DNA from: Brevibacillus brevis
GTDB lineage: Bacteria > Bacillota > Bacilli > Brevibacillales > Brevibacillaceae
Length of the DNA: 64,000 nucleotides
Direction: 5' to 3'
Assembly: GCF_900637055.1 (NCBI RefSeq)
Contig: NZ_LR134338.1
Location: 2,614,001 to 2,678,000 of the forward strand
Shown: positions 8,082 through 16,921 of the stretch, one piece after another
Layout: the number at the start of each line of letters is the position of its first letter
Position numbering within the stretch: the first letter of the stretch is position 1
Notes under the pieces: generated by a model
What the model saw: the letters and a program-made list of their open reading frames with translations, nothing else
Told to the model about the DNA's origin: nothing
The model's database searches: none
Translations under genes and position numbers: made by a program

Positions 8082-8846
8082 ATGACACGTTTTGATTTGC
8101 ATGGAAAGAAAGCAATCATTACAGGTGCTGGAAGAGGAATTGGGAAGGCACTTGCGTTGGGAATCGCAGAAGCAGGTGCAGAAGTTGCGGTAGTCTCGCG
8201 AACAGCTTCTGATTTGCAAGAGGTGGTAGCGGAGATTGAAGCAAAAGGCGGAGTGGCTTTTCCGGTCGAGGCTGACTTGACTGAGCCTGATGCAACGGAC
8301 AGCGTTGTGAAGCAGGTAGTCGAAGGGCTAGGGGGTGTTCATATTCTGATCAACAATGCTGGAATGAATATCCGCAAAAAAGCTCATGAGGTAACGGAAG
8401 AAGAGTGGGATAGGGTAGTGGATTTGAATTTGAAAGCAGCGTTTTTCATGAGTCAAGCTGCTGGCAAAATCATGTGTGAGCAGCGCTATGGAAGAATCGT
8501 TAATATCGCTTCGGTCGCAGGTGTAGTAGCACTTCGCACGGGTGTCGCCTATGGTGCCAGCAAAGCTGGTCTCATCCAAATGACGCGGGTGCTGGCATTA
8601 GAATGGAGCAAGTTTGGTGTCAACGTAAATGCAATCGCGCCGTGGTATTTCCGTACGCCATTAACGGAGGGCTTGCTGAGCGACGAAGCGTTTGTCCAAG
8701 AGGTGTTGCAGCGAACACCGAGTGGCCGAATCGGGGATGTCGAGGATTTGATAGGACCTGCGATTTTCTTGTCTTCTGATGCAGCTTCATACATATCGGG
8801 TCAAACGATTTCGGTTGATGGTGGTATGTCTATATACGGGTTTTAA
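8082..8846 (+). CDS. short-chain dehydrogenase/reductase (SDR), gluconate 5-dehydrogenase-like
   Basis: A 254-residue classical SDR: cofactor motif TGAGRGIG (14-21), NNAG, catalytic Ser in NIASVAG, and YGASK with Tyr157 and Lys161. The C-terminus AAASYISGQTISVDGG-like stretch is typical of the group that holds 3-oxoacyl-ACP reductases and gluconate 5-dehydrogenases; sequence style favours a sugar-acid or short polyol substrate, but this cannot be settled by eye. An AAAGGGGA site precedes the ATG. It diverges from yfhH and stands alone. Confidence 0.9.
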   Translation: MTRFDLHGKKAIITGAGRGIGKALALGIAEAGAEVAVVSRTASDLQEVVAEIEAKGGVAFPVEADLTEPDATDSVVKQVVEGLGGVHILINNAGMNIRKKAHEVTEEEWDRVVDLNLKAAFFMSQAAGKIMCEQRYGRIVNIASVAGVVALRTGVAYGASKAGLIQMTRVLALEWSKFGVNVNAIAPWYFRTPLTEGLLSDEAFVQEVLQRTPSGRIGDVEDLIGPAIFLSSDAASYISGQTISVDGGMSIYGF

Positions 8847-8849
8847 TAA

Positions 8850-8880
8850 AAAAAAGGGGCATTCCCAGATGGGAATGCCT
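8850..8880 (-). terminator. hairpin with T run on the minus strand
   Basis: Perfect 9-base-pair stem GGCATTCCC (8858-8866) / GGGAATGCC (8871-8879) with a 4-base loop. An A8 run on its left becomes a T8 tail on the minus strand, so the strong direction is leftward, probably ending the transcript of the SleB-type gene. Rightward (after the SDR) it lacks a good T run. Confidence 0.7.
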
Positions 8881-9158
8881 AATTATTGGGGGCGATTGAG
8901 AAAAAGAACGACTGATTGTTCTATGACTGGTTTGCTCTCACCCAAAACAGTCAATCAATCAAAGCTATTAGCGTAGGCATACTCAGATTGAACGATCGAT
9001 CTAAACATGCTTACGTTAAAAAGTCATCCAAAGAAGATAATCGAACTTTTTCTCAATGCGTTGAAAAAGTGCTTACACCTACAACATAGCAAGCAAAAGT
9101 AAAACATCAATAAAATAAAAATAAAGTATTATTAAATCTTTTTTCTGTAAGTAGCGCG
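8881..9158. other. AT-rich gap without a gene
   Basis: Between the hairpin and the SleB-type gene I see no frame with a ribosome site and no repeat. It probably forms the 3' untranslated part of the leftward hydrolase transcript. Confidence 0.5.
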
Positions 9159-9782
9159 TTAACGAGCAAAACGATGGTTACCGATCTCAACTGTTACAGG
9201 ACGTGACCAAATCCACTTGGATGTAGCCGTATCCGGATTGAAGAAGTAGAGGGAACCATTGCTCGGATCCTTTCCATTCACCGCGTCCTGGACCGCTTTT
9301 CTCGTACTTTCATTTGATTTATGTGTCAAATTGCCGTCATGGACAGGCGAAAACGCATTGGGAGCATAAATAACCTCCCGTACCGTATTTGGAAATTCAT
9401 CTGAAGCAACCCGATTCAATACAACGGCAGCAATCGCTACCTGTCCCTCATACGGTTCTCCCCGGCCTTCCGCATACACTAACCGGGCGAGCAGTTCCAT
9501 ATCCCTCTTCGAAATCTTCACTTTTCCATTGCGAATCACTTTTGGGCGACTATCACGACTAACCTGCACAGACTCGCGTTTTACCGCTGTAGCAGATGCG
9601 TTTGGTTTCTTTTCCTTCTTCGAAACTTGTTCCGATGGCGCATGTGCATGACCGAGAACAGGGAGGATTTGTACTGGTTGTGGTGCCATTGCACTTGTCG
9701 GTGTAACAAATAAGCATAACAGCATCAAGCCAAAACTGTTCAAAAAGAAGAAAAAGCGCGTTGGCGCTTCTCGTGTCAACAT
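9159..9782 (-). CDS. SleB-type cell wall (cortex) hydrolase
   Basis: A 207-residue exported protein. An N-terminal hydrophobic segment (FFFFLNSFGLMLLCLFVTPTSAMA) acts as signal or anchor, followed by a flexible Lys/Ala/Ser-rich linker to about residue 95, then a Hydrolase_2 (SleB) domain: ELLARLVYAEGRGEPYEGQVAIAAVVLNRV with the family's conserved Glu, and a C-terminal YFFNPDTATSKWIWSRP. The family are lytic enzymes that open peptidoglycan, including the spore cortex at germination. There is no separate peptidoglycan-binding domain, unlike full SleB, so it is closer to YkvT/CwlJ-like members. ATG 9782 follows AAGGAG. Confidence 0.88.
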   Translation of the reverse strand: MLTREAPTRFFFFLNSFGLMLLCLFVTPTSAMAPQPVQILPVLGHAHAPSEQVSKKEKKPNASATAVKRESVQVSRDSRPKVIRNGKVKISKRDMELLARLVYAEGRGEPYEGQVAIAAVVLNRVASDEFPNTVREVIYAPNAFSPVHDGNLTHKSNESTRKAVQDAVNGKDPSNGSLYFFNPDTATSKWIWSRPVTVEIGNHRFAR

Positions 9783-9952
9783 GGTGTGAACCACTCCTTT
9801 TCGCTTTTTGCGTTTTGATTGCGGAAGCGAATCAGGTCTTTTGCAAGTCTATCGATCTTATCGGAATGGTTCAAGAGGGAATTGGTTCCATAGAACTATT
9901 TACAAAACAATGTGTTTTATGAAAATGCTTTCATTAACGGATGTTTCATCCA

Positions 9953-9983
9953 TAAAAAAACCACTTTCCTGTTGAGAAAGTGG
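9953..9983 (-). terminator. rho-independent terminator of the cyclophilin gene
   Basis: Stem CCACTTTC (9961-9968) / GAAAGTGG (9976-9983); on the minus strand a T7 run follows. It lies just downstream of the cyclophilin stop codon. Confidence 0.85.
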
Positions 9984-10007
9984 CTTTCGTGTTCAGTTTG
10001 ATTACTC

Positions 10008-10703
10008 TTATTTTTCCGTTATCGTAATGGATTTAATGGTAATCGTTTGCTCAGGAATACTTGGTTCACCGGTTTGTGGGTGTTTCTTTACTTTTGTTCC
10101 GGCAATTTTTTGAACGACATCCATGCCACCCGTAACTTTTCCGAAAATCGTGTAATTCGGAGAGTTGTCCAATCCTGTCACGTCAGGACCAGAACCAATG
10201 AAGAATTGGCTACCATTCGTGTTTTTACCGGAATTCGCCATGGCGACCACGCCTGGTTCATATTTATGACCATTTTTCAATTCGTCTTCAAACGTGTAGC
10301 CAGGGCCACCCATGCCATTACCCAATGGATCACCTGTTTGGATCATGAAGTCTTTCATGACGCGGTGGAACGTGATGCCGTCATAGTACTTGTCCTTTGC
10401 GAGGAAAACGAAGTTATTGACAGCAATTGGTGCATCCTTTTCGAACAGATCAATTTTAATGTCTCCCATGGAAGTAGAGATTGTTGCTTGATAGTCCTTT
10501 GCTTTGTCAATCTGCATAGCCGGAGCCTTCTCGTATTTCTTCTCTCCGGTTGGACCCGGTGGGTTAGCTGGCTCTTTGGATGCTGGTTTCTCTGCTGGCG
10601 TAGTCGGCTGATTAGGAGCGGCTTCATTGCTTCCTGTAGAACAACCCGTAACCAAGGCGATTGCCGTCAGACATGTGAACAGAGTTGTCATCATCTTTCT
10701 CAT
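10008..10703 (-). CDS. lipoprotein peptidyl-prolyl cis-trans isomerase (cyclophilin type)
   Basis: A 231-residue surface lipoprotein: signal peptide with lipobox LVTGC (Cys21), a Pro/Ala/Glu-rich spacer to about residue 60, then a cyclophilin domain with FHRVMKDFMIQTGDP, GPGYTFEDE, VAMANSG and NGSQFFI. It should speed prolyl isomerisation in exported proteins outside the membrane. ATG 10703 (MRKMMTTLF) follows AAGGAAGG with eight bases of spacing. It is monocistronic with its own terminator. Confidence 0.93.
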   Translation of the reverse strand: MRKMMTTLFTCLTAIALVTGCSTGSNEAAPNQPTTPAEKPASKEPANPPGPTGEKKYEKAPAMQIDKAKDYQATISTSMGDIKIDLFEKDAPIAVNNFVFLAKDKYYDGITFHRVMKDFMIQTGDPLGNGMGGPGYTFEDELKNGHKYEPGVVAMANSGKNTNGSQFFIGSGPDVTGLDNSPNYTIFGKVTGGMDVVQKIAGTKVKKHPQTGEPSIPEQTITIKSITITEK

Positions 10704-10838
10704 CTTATGCACCTTCCTTTTTTTCGTACTGTTGGGTGGTTCGGTTTCGAATTATAACACAAATAGTCGAGCTTTTGCCAATCCGCTAGTTTCCTTTCCA
10801 ATCACGCGTGGTATGATTGGGAGAAAAGGGTGATCAAT

Positions 10839-11987
10839 GTGGCAGAACGATTTGAGACCAAAACGGTACATATTGGACATGACCCTTTGCAGGGAGTAAA
10901 GAGCAAAACTACACCGATTTATCAAACCTCTGTCTTTGCCTACGAAGGCTTGGAAGAAGTAGAACAGTACTACGTCGGCGAGGGAGAATACTTGTACACC
11001 CGAAATGGCAATCCCAACCAAGCTGAGCTGGCGCATGCAATCGCTGTTTTAGAAGGCGCAGAAGCAGGTGTCAGTGCTGCCTCCGGTATGGGAGCGATCA
11101 TGGCGGGTTTACTTGCCGTTCTTTCTCCTGGGGATCACGTGCTGGCATCCCATGAAATTTATGGCGGTACCTATGCGCTACTGCACAAGGAGCTGTCGCG
11201 GTTTGGAATCGAGCTTGAATGCATCCAGCTTGGTCAAATGACACAGCTTGCTGATCATGTTCGCCCCACTACGCGGCTGTTTTTCGTGGAGACCATCACC
11301 AATCCGCTATTGACTGTTGTGGATCTGCCTTACTGGATCAAGGAAGCAAAGAGTCTTGGCTTAACGGTCATGGTGGATAATACGTTTGCAACTCCGTATT
11401 TGGTACAACCCATTTCATTCGGGGCAGATCTTGTGGTACATAGTGGAACCAAATACATAGGTGGACATAGCGATGTGACGTCAGGTGTTCTGGTTGGATC
11501 ACAGGCGATAATCAAGCGTGCCACAGAGATTGTATCCAATTACGGATCATCGCTCAGTCCTTTTGAGGCCTGGCTGACATCACGTGGTTTGAAAACATTG
11601 GCAGTGAGAATGGAGCGTCAATGCGATAATGCCAGCCAGATCGCTGCGTTTCTTCGTGATCATTCTGCAGTTGGACAAGTGTATTATCCAAGTCCTACGG
11701 ATACCTTCTTTTTTACACGGCAAAAACAGGGGGCAATGGTATCCTTTGTTCTGGCAAACGAGACGAAGATTTACGACTTTTACCGGGCGCTTGACTGGAT
11801 CAAGTTGGCTCCGTCCCTTGCAGGTGTGGAGACGAGTGTATCTCATCCTGTTACGACATCCCACCGTGCTTTTTCTGAACAGCAGCGCAAGGAAACGGGA
11901 ATCACGATGGGACTGGTAAGGTTATCGGTCGGAATCGAGGCTGTTCAAGACATTCAGTTAGCATTAGATGCCGCATTAGGGAAATAA
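10839..11987 (+). CDS. trans-sulfuration PLP enzyme (cystathionine gamma-synthase/lyase family)
   Basis: A 382-residue Cys/Met metabolism PLP enzyme of fold type I. Visible: TKTVHIGHDP, YTRNGNPNQAELAHAIAVLEGAE, ASGMGAI, VDNTFATPYL, and the PLP lysine K205 in HSGTKYIGGHSDV; the C-terminal GLVRLSVGIE is also typical. Whether it is cystathionine gamma-synthase, beta/gamma-lyase or methionine gamma-lyase cannot be told from these residues. GTG 10839 is chosen because the AAAAGGG site is correctly spaced; a GTG at 10830 overlaps that site. No partner gene is adjacent. Confidence 0.92.
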   Translation: MAERFETKTVHIGHDPLQGVKSKTTPIYQTSVFAYEGLEEVEQYYVGEGEYLYTRNGNPNQAELAHAIAVLEGAEAGVSAASGMGAIMAGLLAVLSPGDHVLASHEIYGGTYALLHKELSRFGIELECIQLGQMTQLADHVRPTTRLFFVETITNPLLTVVDLPYWIKEAKSLGLTVMVDNTFATPYLVQPISFGADLVVHSGTKYIGGHSDVTSGVLVGSQAIIKRATEIVSNYGSSLSPFEAWLTSRGLKTLAVRMERQCDNASQIAAFLRDHSAVGQVYYPSPTDTFFFTRQKQGAMVSFVLANETKIYDFYRALDWIKLAPSLAGVETSVSHPVTTSHRAFSEQQRKETGITMGLVRLSVGIEAVQDIQLALDAALGK

Positions 11988-12054
11988 TTCAAAAAACTTT
12001 GCCGCATTATGAAACTTTCTTCCTAAGTAATACGTAATACTTAGTTAGAGTAGT

Positions 12055-12086
12055 CTCAGAATGCAGTGGAGAAAGTCCATTCTGAG
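12055..12086 (+). promoter_or_regulatory. perfect inverted repeat in the leader of the sigma-factor operon
   Basis: CTCAGAATG (12055-12063) and CATTCTGAG (12078-12086) form a 9-base-pair stem with a 14-base loop, 38 bases upstream of the sigma-factor start. It has no T tail, so it is an operator or RNA hairpin rather than a terminator. Just upstream (12027-12042) is a tandem GTAATAC GTAATAC. Confidence 0.5.
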
Positions 12087-12124
12087 AGCATGCTTCAGTC
12101 TGGAAGAAACCGAGGAAAACGCAA

Positions 12125-12679
12125 ATGGGAATGGCTATGAAGCAACCGTCGGGGCCATCATCCGGAGATTATTATGAATCTCGTCCATTTACGGAACTGT
12201 ATGACGAATATTTTGATCGCGTCAACCGGTATTTACGATGCCGGGTTCAAAGTACGTGGGATGCCGATGATTTGACCACCGTGGTCTTTTTAAAAGCGCT
12301 AGAAAAATTCGAGCAATATAGCAGAACAAGTCCTTTCGCATCATGGATTTTTCGTATTGCTCACAATACATATGTGGATTTTATGCGGAAAAACAGGGAG
12401 TTACCGGTTGACCAGGAAGATTTTCTAGGAGCAGAACCGGACGACACATGGCAGCCGGAACGGCAGGCGCTGACGAATGAAGAGATTCGTCTGCTTCGTG
12501 ATCGTCTGGACTTGTTGTCTCAGGATCAACGAGACGTGTTGATGCTCCGGTACTTTGCTGACCTCAAAATCAGTCAGGTAGCTGAGGTGCTTGGCAAAAC
12601 AGAATCGAGTATCAAAATGATCTCTTATCGAGGATTACAAAAACTTCAGAAGATGTATGAGAGGGGGGACTCCGAATGA
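12125..12679 (+). CDS. ECF-type RNA polymerase sigma factor
   Basis: A 184-residue sigma-70 family factor with only regions 2 and 4. Region 2: FTELYDEYFDRVNRYLRCRV, DADDLTTVVFLKALEKFEQY, FASWIFRIAHNTYVDFMRK. Region 4: LSQDQRDVLMLRYFADLKISQVAEVLGKTESSIKMISYRGLQKL. It would redirect RNA polymerase to a small regulon. A GAGGA site precedes ATG 12125. The next gene starts inside its stop (ATGA overlap), the usual arrangement with a cognate anti-sigma factor. Confidence 0.93.
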   Translation: MGMAMKQPSGPSSGDYYESRPFTELYDEYFDRVNRYLRCRVQSTWDADDLTTVVFLKALEKFEQYSRTSPFASWIFRIAHNTYVDFMRKNRELPVDQEDFLGAEPDDTWQPERQALTNEEIRLLRDRLDLLSQDQRDVLMLRYFADLKISQVAEVLGKTESSIKMISYRGLQKLQKMYERGDSE

Positions 12680-13752
12680 GAGAAGAGGAGAAGCACCCCC
12701 AGGATCATCAATCGGATGATCAGACCGTAACCCAACTCCTAGCCCATTTGAAGCAGATGCGCGGATCGGTTCCTGTCAATTATCAGCTAAAATCAGACCT
12801 CAAAAAACAATTGCTCCAGAAAATGAGAGAACTCGAAGCCAAACAGGCAAAAGCTCCAAAAGCCGCACCCAAAAAATGGGGGAGGTTGGTTTGGAGCGGA
12901 ATCGCTGCTGTTGCTCTCGCCCTTGCCATAGGAGGATTTGTATGGTGGAACAATACCTCTCTTGCCGTTCGAGAGCATGAATTACTTAAGTTGCCAGCAC
13001 AAGCAGCCGTGGAGCTTGTTGATATTGATCGCAAAGCCGCTCAGTTAGCTTATATCAATAACAATACAGAGCTGAAAACCATTCCAATCGATGAGGAATT
13101 AAAGCCCGTCACGATCAAACTGCCACCAACCGAAGGCAAATACATGGGGGTAGCGTGGTCTAATTCTGGGAAGCAAATTGCTGTCGTCGAGCAGGATAAA
13201 AAATTATCGCGGATATGGATTGTGGAGATGCCGACGTCTTACAGCATGGGAAGCAGCCGATTGCTGAAGGAAGAAGAAGGGGTCTTGTATTCTTCACCAA
13301 GTTGGTCTGAACATGATGATTCGCTTGCCTTTACCCGCTCCAAAAATGGCGTCGAAGAAATTTGGGTGAGTAGCACAGTATCTTTCCAAGAATGGAAGCT
13401 TGTAGAAGGCTCTCAGCCTGAATGGTCACCAGATGGAAGATTGCTTGCCTTCAATAAAGCCGGTGAAGTACAGCTGATGGAAATGCGGACGGGGAAAGTT
13501 GCCTCGCTTGCAGTGGGACAGTGGGCATCGTGGAGCTCGGATACGAGATTGACCTATACACACCCAAATGGGACGCTGATGGAAGTAAACGTGGGTGTAG
13601 AGCCTTTTGTGACACGCGAGCTACCATTGCGAAACCAGTCATCTGATGAACTGATCAAAGGAAACTGGGCAAACAAAGGTAAGCACTTACTGCTTATCTC
13701 ACGTCATGATCAACTGCAACAACTGGTTATCTCTTTGGCGTCACGAAAATGA
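12676..13752 (+). CDS. membrane-anchored beta-propeller protein, putative anti-sigma factor
   Basis: A 358-residue protein: cytoplasmic N-terminus of about 65 mainly charged residues, one membrane span (about 70-91, WSGIAAVALALAIGGFVWW), and an outside domain of TolB/WD40-like blades (MGVAWSNSGKQIAVVEQ, YSSPSWSEHDDSLAFTRS, QPEWSPDGRLLAFNK). Translational coupling to the ECF sigma gene suggests that the N-terminal part holds the sigma factor and that the propeller senses an external signal. There is no zinc-finger HxxxCxxC motif, so it is not a classical ZAS anti-sigma factor; the role is inferred from context. Confidence 0.75.
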   Translation: MREEEKHPQDHQSDDQTVTQLLAHLKQMRGSVPVNYQLKSDLKKQLLQKMRELEAKQAKAPKAAPKKWGRLVWSGIAAVALALAIGGFVWWNNTSLAVREHELLKLPAQAAVELVDIDRKAAQLAYINNNTELKTIPIDEELKPVTIKLPPTEGKYMGVAWSNSGKQIAVVEQDKKLSRIWIVEMPTSYSMGSSRLLKEEEGVLYSSPSWSEHDDSLAFTRSKNGVEEIWVSSTVSFQEWKLVEGSQPEWSPDGRLLAFNKAGEVQLMEMRTGKVASLAVGQWASWSSDTRLTYTHPNGTLMEVNVGVEPFVTRELPLRNQSSDELIKGNWANKGKHLLLISRHDQLQQLVISLASRK

Positions 13753-13766
13753 GCGGAGGAACAAGC

Positions 13767-15995
13767 ATGAGATGGAAATGGGTGTTAATCTTTGTCATCA
13801 CATGGCTTAGCTTTTCGATACGCCCAGCTATGGCAGAGAGCAACATAGACATACAATTCGAGATACCTTTAAGTGGTATCGTCAAATATGAATCATGGAT
13901 GAGACTAAACGTAAAGGTAACCAGCCAAGAACAGAATTTCACAGGGGCTGTAGAGTTATCCCAGCGACAAGTCAAAAAAAATAATGAATTTAAGCTTCGG
14001 CGTCCAATAAAGCTCGAGCAAGGAAAGAGTACAACCGTGTACTTTGATATGCCTTCCCAAATATTGCTCGATGATTGGTACGTCCAGGTGACGCAAAACG
14101 GTCAAGTTGTCAAAAGCGAAAAACTGCGTATCTCTTATCCTACGGACGGGCGTACCATTGGGGTGATCAGCGAAGAGGGCAATGCGTTTCATTTCCTTGC
14201 CGTCAATCAATCACAATCCAAAATGAATCGCCCCTTGTCCGTTCAAAATCTCACGGAACAAATGTTGCCTGACCAATCGTGGATATACGAAAACATAGAC
14301 ATGCTAGCGCTGGCAGGCAATAGTGGTTCTACGATTAATGATCAACAGATGGCAGCAATCAAGGAGTGGATCCAACTGGGAGGGATCGTGGTTGTTTCCG
14401 CAGGTCCCAATCAAGATGGGATGATCCAGCGTTTTGCAGATATCCTCCCTGTAGAAGCCGGAAAAGCTGGTAATATAGAGCTACAGCAAGCATTAAGTGG
14501 GTATGACATTGCGAAAGTCGCGCCAAATGGCAGTATCGGTGTGTATAACCGTGACTTGCCCTTGTTTGTGTCAAAATCGTACGGCAGAGGGCTGCTGCTA
14601 TTTGTCAACTATGATGTGACAGCAGAACCGTTGGCATCGTGGCAGTTCAATCCACAACTGTGGCAGAATGCAATGATCCAGCATGGCGCCAAGAAAATTT
14701 TTGAAGAGAAGCTTTATATGGATCAAATGACCCGGCCTTTTCTTGACTTGAGCAAGAAGATTCCTGCAGTACAAACTCCTCCGCCGATCTGGATGGTGGC
14801 GTTGTGGGGCGGATATGTAATCATACTCGCACCATTGACATACTTCATTCTGAAAAGAATGAGAAAAACTGAATGGGCGTGGGGAGTCATCCCGGTAGGA
14901 GGAATTTTCTTGACTGTCGCTATATTCGCGGTTGGAAAGCCTGCTGTGGTGAAAACGAGTACCAGCTACGCAGTAACCAAGATCGACATATTAGATGAGT
15001 CTCTGGCTCATGTTCGCTCAGCTGCAACGTTTTTGGGGGTGGATCAAAACGAATACGATGTACAGCTTGAACCTTCGATCGTTGCACTGCCATTGACAGT
15101 GGGGCGAAATGATTATCGACCAGAGGGACTAATCGATGGCGATGAGGTTCTCTCTTTCCGTAATCTCCCCTATTTGACACCGAAACAGGCAATCGGTATC
15201 GGGGTAAAACACGACATGGGGGCTTTTGCTGCTTCCTTGCGAATCAATGAGAATCGTCTGCAAGGGCACGTGAAAAACAATACGGAGTTTGCCTACGATC
15301 AGACTTTTATTGAAATTGGTTTTCAGCGAATTCCGCTTGGGCCATTGAAAAAGGGAGAAGAAAAGCAGATTGACAGCGTGCTTGAGCCCTTGTTTAAGCC
15401 AAGAAAACCGCAAGCAACAAACGAATTGCAAACGATGGAAGAACGAATCAAAGAAATGCAGGAAAGAGTCGTTGAGTATGAAGAGGGGAATCAAGTAAGT
15501 ATCATCGGCGTAACGACAGAGCCTCTTCCTCTGATGACAATGCAGGTGCCTCATCAAGCACATTACTGGAATGTGATTCAGCAACCTATTCAATTACAGC
15601 CGAATGAACAAGGTCTAGTGACTTTTCCATATGGCCTGCTTGATGCCGAGATGTATGAAATGACAGGGGACTTCGATAATACCGGATACATTTGGCAGCT
15701 TGGTAAGGGCAGCATTACGTTTGAGCTGCGTACAGACAAAGCGGCAATCAATATGAAGCGAATAACGGTACCGCTAAATCACAGCTCGTTCAAGCCTTTC
15801 CGGATAGAATACTTCCACCAAAAGAGCGGTAGGTGGATACCTGTTGAGCGCGGGACGAGACTTGTCCTCGATAATGAACTCCAGCAAGTATTGACGCCAA
15901 ATCAAACATTATTGCTTCGTTTTTCCCACAATGGAACGTCGCGATTAGCTCTACCAGAGCCAATTTTCCAGGTAGAGGGGGTGCGGAAATGGTAA
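13767..15995 (+). CDS. large exported membrane protein of the sigma/ABC operon
   Basis: A 742-residue protein with signal peptide (MRWKWVLIFVITWLSFSIRPAMA), a long outside beta-rich domain that includes a ThuA/GATase-like stretch (MAAIKEWIQLGGIVVVSAGPNQ, LPLFVSKSYGRGLLLFVNYD), two membrane spans at about 343-362 and 368-390, and a second large outside domain with a coiled-coil piece near 560-580. No enzyme signature is visible. ATG 13767 has GGAGGA seven bases upstream; an ATG at 13749 would bury that site. It overlaps the ABC ATPase gene by 7 bases, so it probably works with that transporter, perhaps as an accessory or sensor subunit. Confidence 0.7.
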   Translation: MRWKWVLIFVITWLSFSIRPAMAESNIDIQFEIPLSGIVKYESWMRLNVKVTSQEQNFTGAVELSQRQVKKNNEFKLRRPIKLEQGKSTTVYFDMPSQILLDDWYVQVTQNGQVVKSEKLRISYPTDGRTIGVISEEGNAFHFLAVNQSQSKMNRPLSVQNLTEQMLPDQSWIYENIDMLALAGNSGSTINDQQMAAIKEWIQLGGIVVVSAGPNQDGMIQRFADILPVEAGKAGNIELQQALSGYDIAKVAPNGSIGVYNRDLPLFVSKSYGRGLLLFVNYDVTAEPLASWQFNPQLWQNAMIQHGAKKIFEEKLYMDQMTRPFLDLSKKIPAVQTPPPIWMVALWGGYVIILAPLTYFILKRMRKTEWAWGVIPVGGIFLTVAIFAVGKPAVVKTSTSYAVTKIDILDESLAHVRSAATFLGVDQNEYDVQLEPSIVALPLTVGRNDYRPEGLIDGDEVLSFRNLPYLTPKQAIGIGVKHDMGAFAASLRINENRLQGHVKNNTEFAYDQTFIEIGFQRIPLGPLKKGEEKQIDSVLEPLFKPRKPQATNELQTMEERIKEMQERVVEYEEGNQVSIIGVTTEPLPLMTMQVPHQAHYWNVIQQPIQLQPNEQGLVTFPYGLLDAEMYEMTGDFDNTGYIWQLGKGSITFELRTDKAAINMKRITVPLNHSSFKPFRIEYFHQKSGRWIPVERGTRLVLDNELQQVLTPNQTLLLRFSHNGTSRLALPEPIFQVEGVRKW

Positions 15996-16921
15996 TCGAA
16001 ACCGTTCATTTAGGAAAAAGATACGGCAATTTGCAAGCGTTGACGGATTTGAACCTATCGATCGAGCCAGGAAAGGTGTTCGGTTTCATTGGTCCAAATG
16101 GCGCCGGAAAATCTACTACGATGCTCATCTTGTCTACCCTTCTGGAACAGAGTGAAGGGGAAGCGTTTGTCTGCGGTTACAATGTACGAAAAGATCCAGC
16201 GAGTGTACGCCAGTCTGTTGGCTACATGCCCGATTTTTTTGGTGTATATGACAATTTGACAGCGGTAGAGTATTTAGAGTTCTATGCCGGGGCTTACAAA
16301 ATTCCTGCCTCCAAAAGACGGGCACTTGTTGGTGATCTTTTAGAACTGGTGAATTTGTCTCACAAAGCAGACGCCTTCGTCGATTCTTTGTCTCGAGGCA
16401 TGCAGCAGCGCCTGGGGTTAGCACGTTGTCTCGTACATGATCCGGCCGTGCTGATTTTGGATGAACCGGCATCAGGGCTGGACCCGCGAGCCCGTATTGA
16501 ATTGCGCGAGATTTTGAAGCAACTACGGGAAATGGGCAAGACGATTATTATCAGCTCCCATGTTTTGCCGGAGCTAGCCGAGCTGTGTGATGATATTGGT
16601 GTCATTGAAAAAGGCAGATTAATTGCGTATGGTTCTGTACATGAGGTCAGCAATCGGGACACAGGACAAAGCCGGATGCAACTAAGAGCCCTGCGAAACT
16701 TGGACAAAGCGGGACTTTTGTTAGCGAGCTCTCCGTATGTACATCAATTGACAGAATATATGGGAGGCTTTCGCTTCTACTTTCAAGGGACGGAGCAACA
16801 AAAAGCTGAATTGCTTCAAGAACTGCTGGATGAGCAGGTCGCAGTCGTCTACTATGGCGACTCCAAGAAAGATTTAGAAGACGTCTTCTTAGCGATTACG
16901 GAAGGAGTCGGTATGGAGTGA
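15989..16921 (+). CDS. ABC transporter ATP-binding protein
   Basis: A 310-residue ABC ATPase of the CcmA/NatA type: Walker A GPNGAGKS, Q loop in YMPDFFG, signature LSRGMQQRLGLARC, Walker B VLILDEPASGLDP, switch His in ISSHVLPEL. A C-terminal domain of about 80 residues follows, as in ABC-2 exporter ATPases. It drives the membrane protein encoded next, whose GTG start overlaps its stop. Confidence 0.95.
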   Translation: MVIETVHLGKRYGNLQALTDLNLSIEPGKVFGFIGPNGAGKSTTMLILSTLLEQSEGEAFVCGYNVRKDPASVRQSVGYMPDFFGVYDNLTAVEYLEFYAGAYKIPASKRRALVGDLLELVNLSHKADAFVDSLSRGMQQRLGLARCLVHDPAVLILDEPASGLDPRARIELREILKQLREMGKTIIISSHVLPELAELCDDIGVIEKGRLIAYGSVHEVSNRDTGQSRMQLRALRNLDKAGLLLASSPYVHQLTEYMGGFRFYFQGTEQQKAELLQELLDEQVAVVYYGDSKKDLEDVFLAITEGVGME

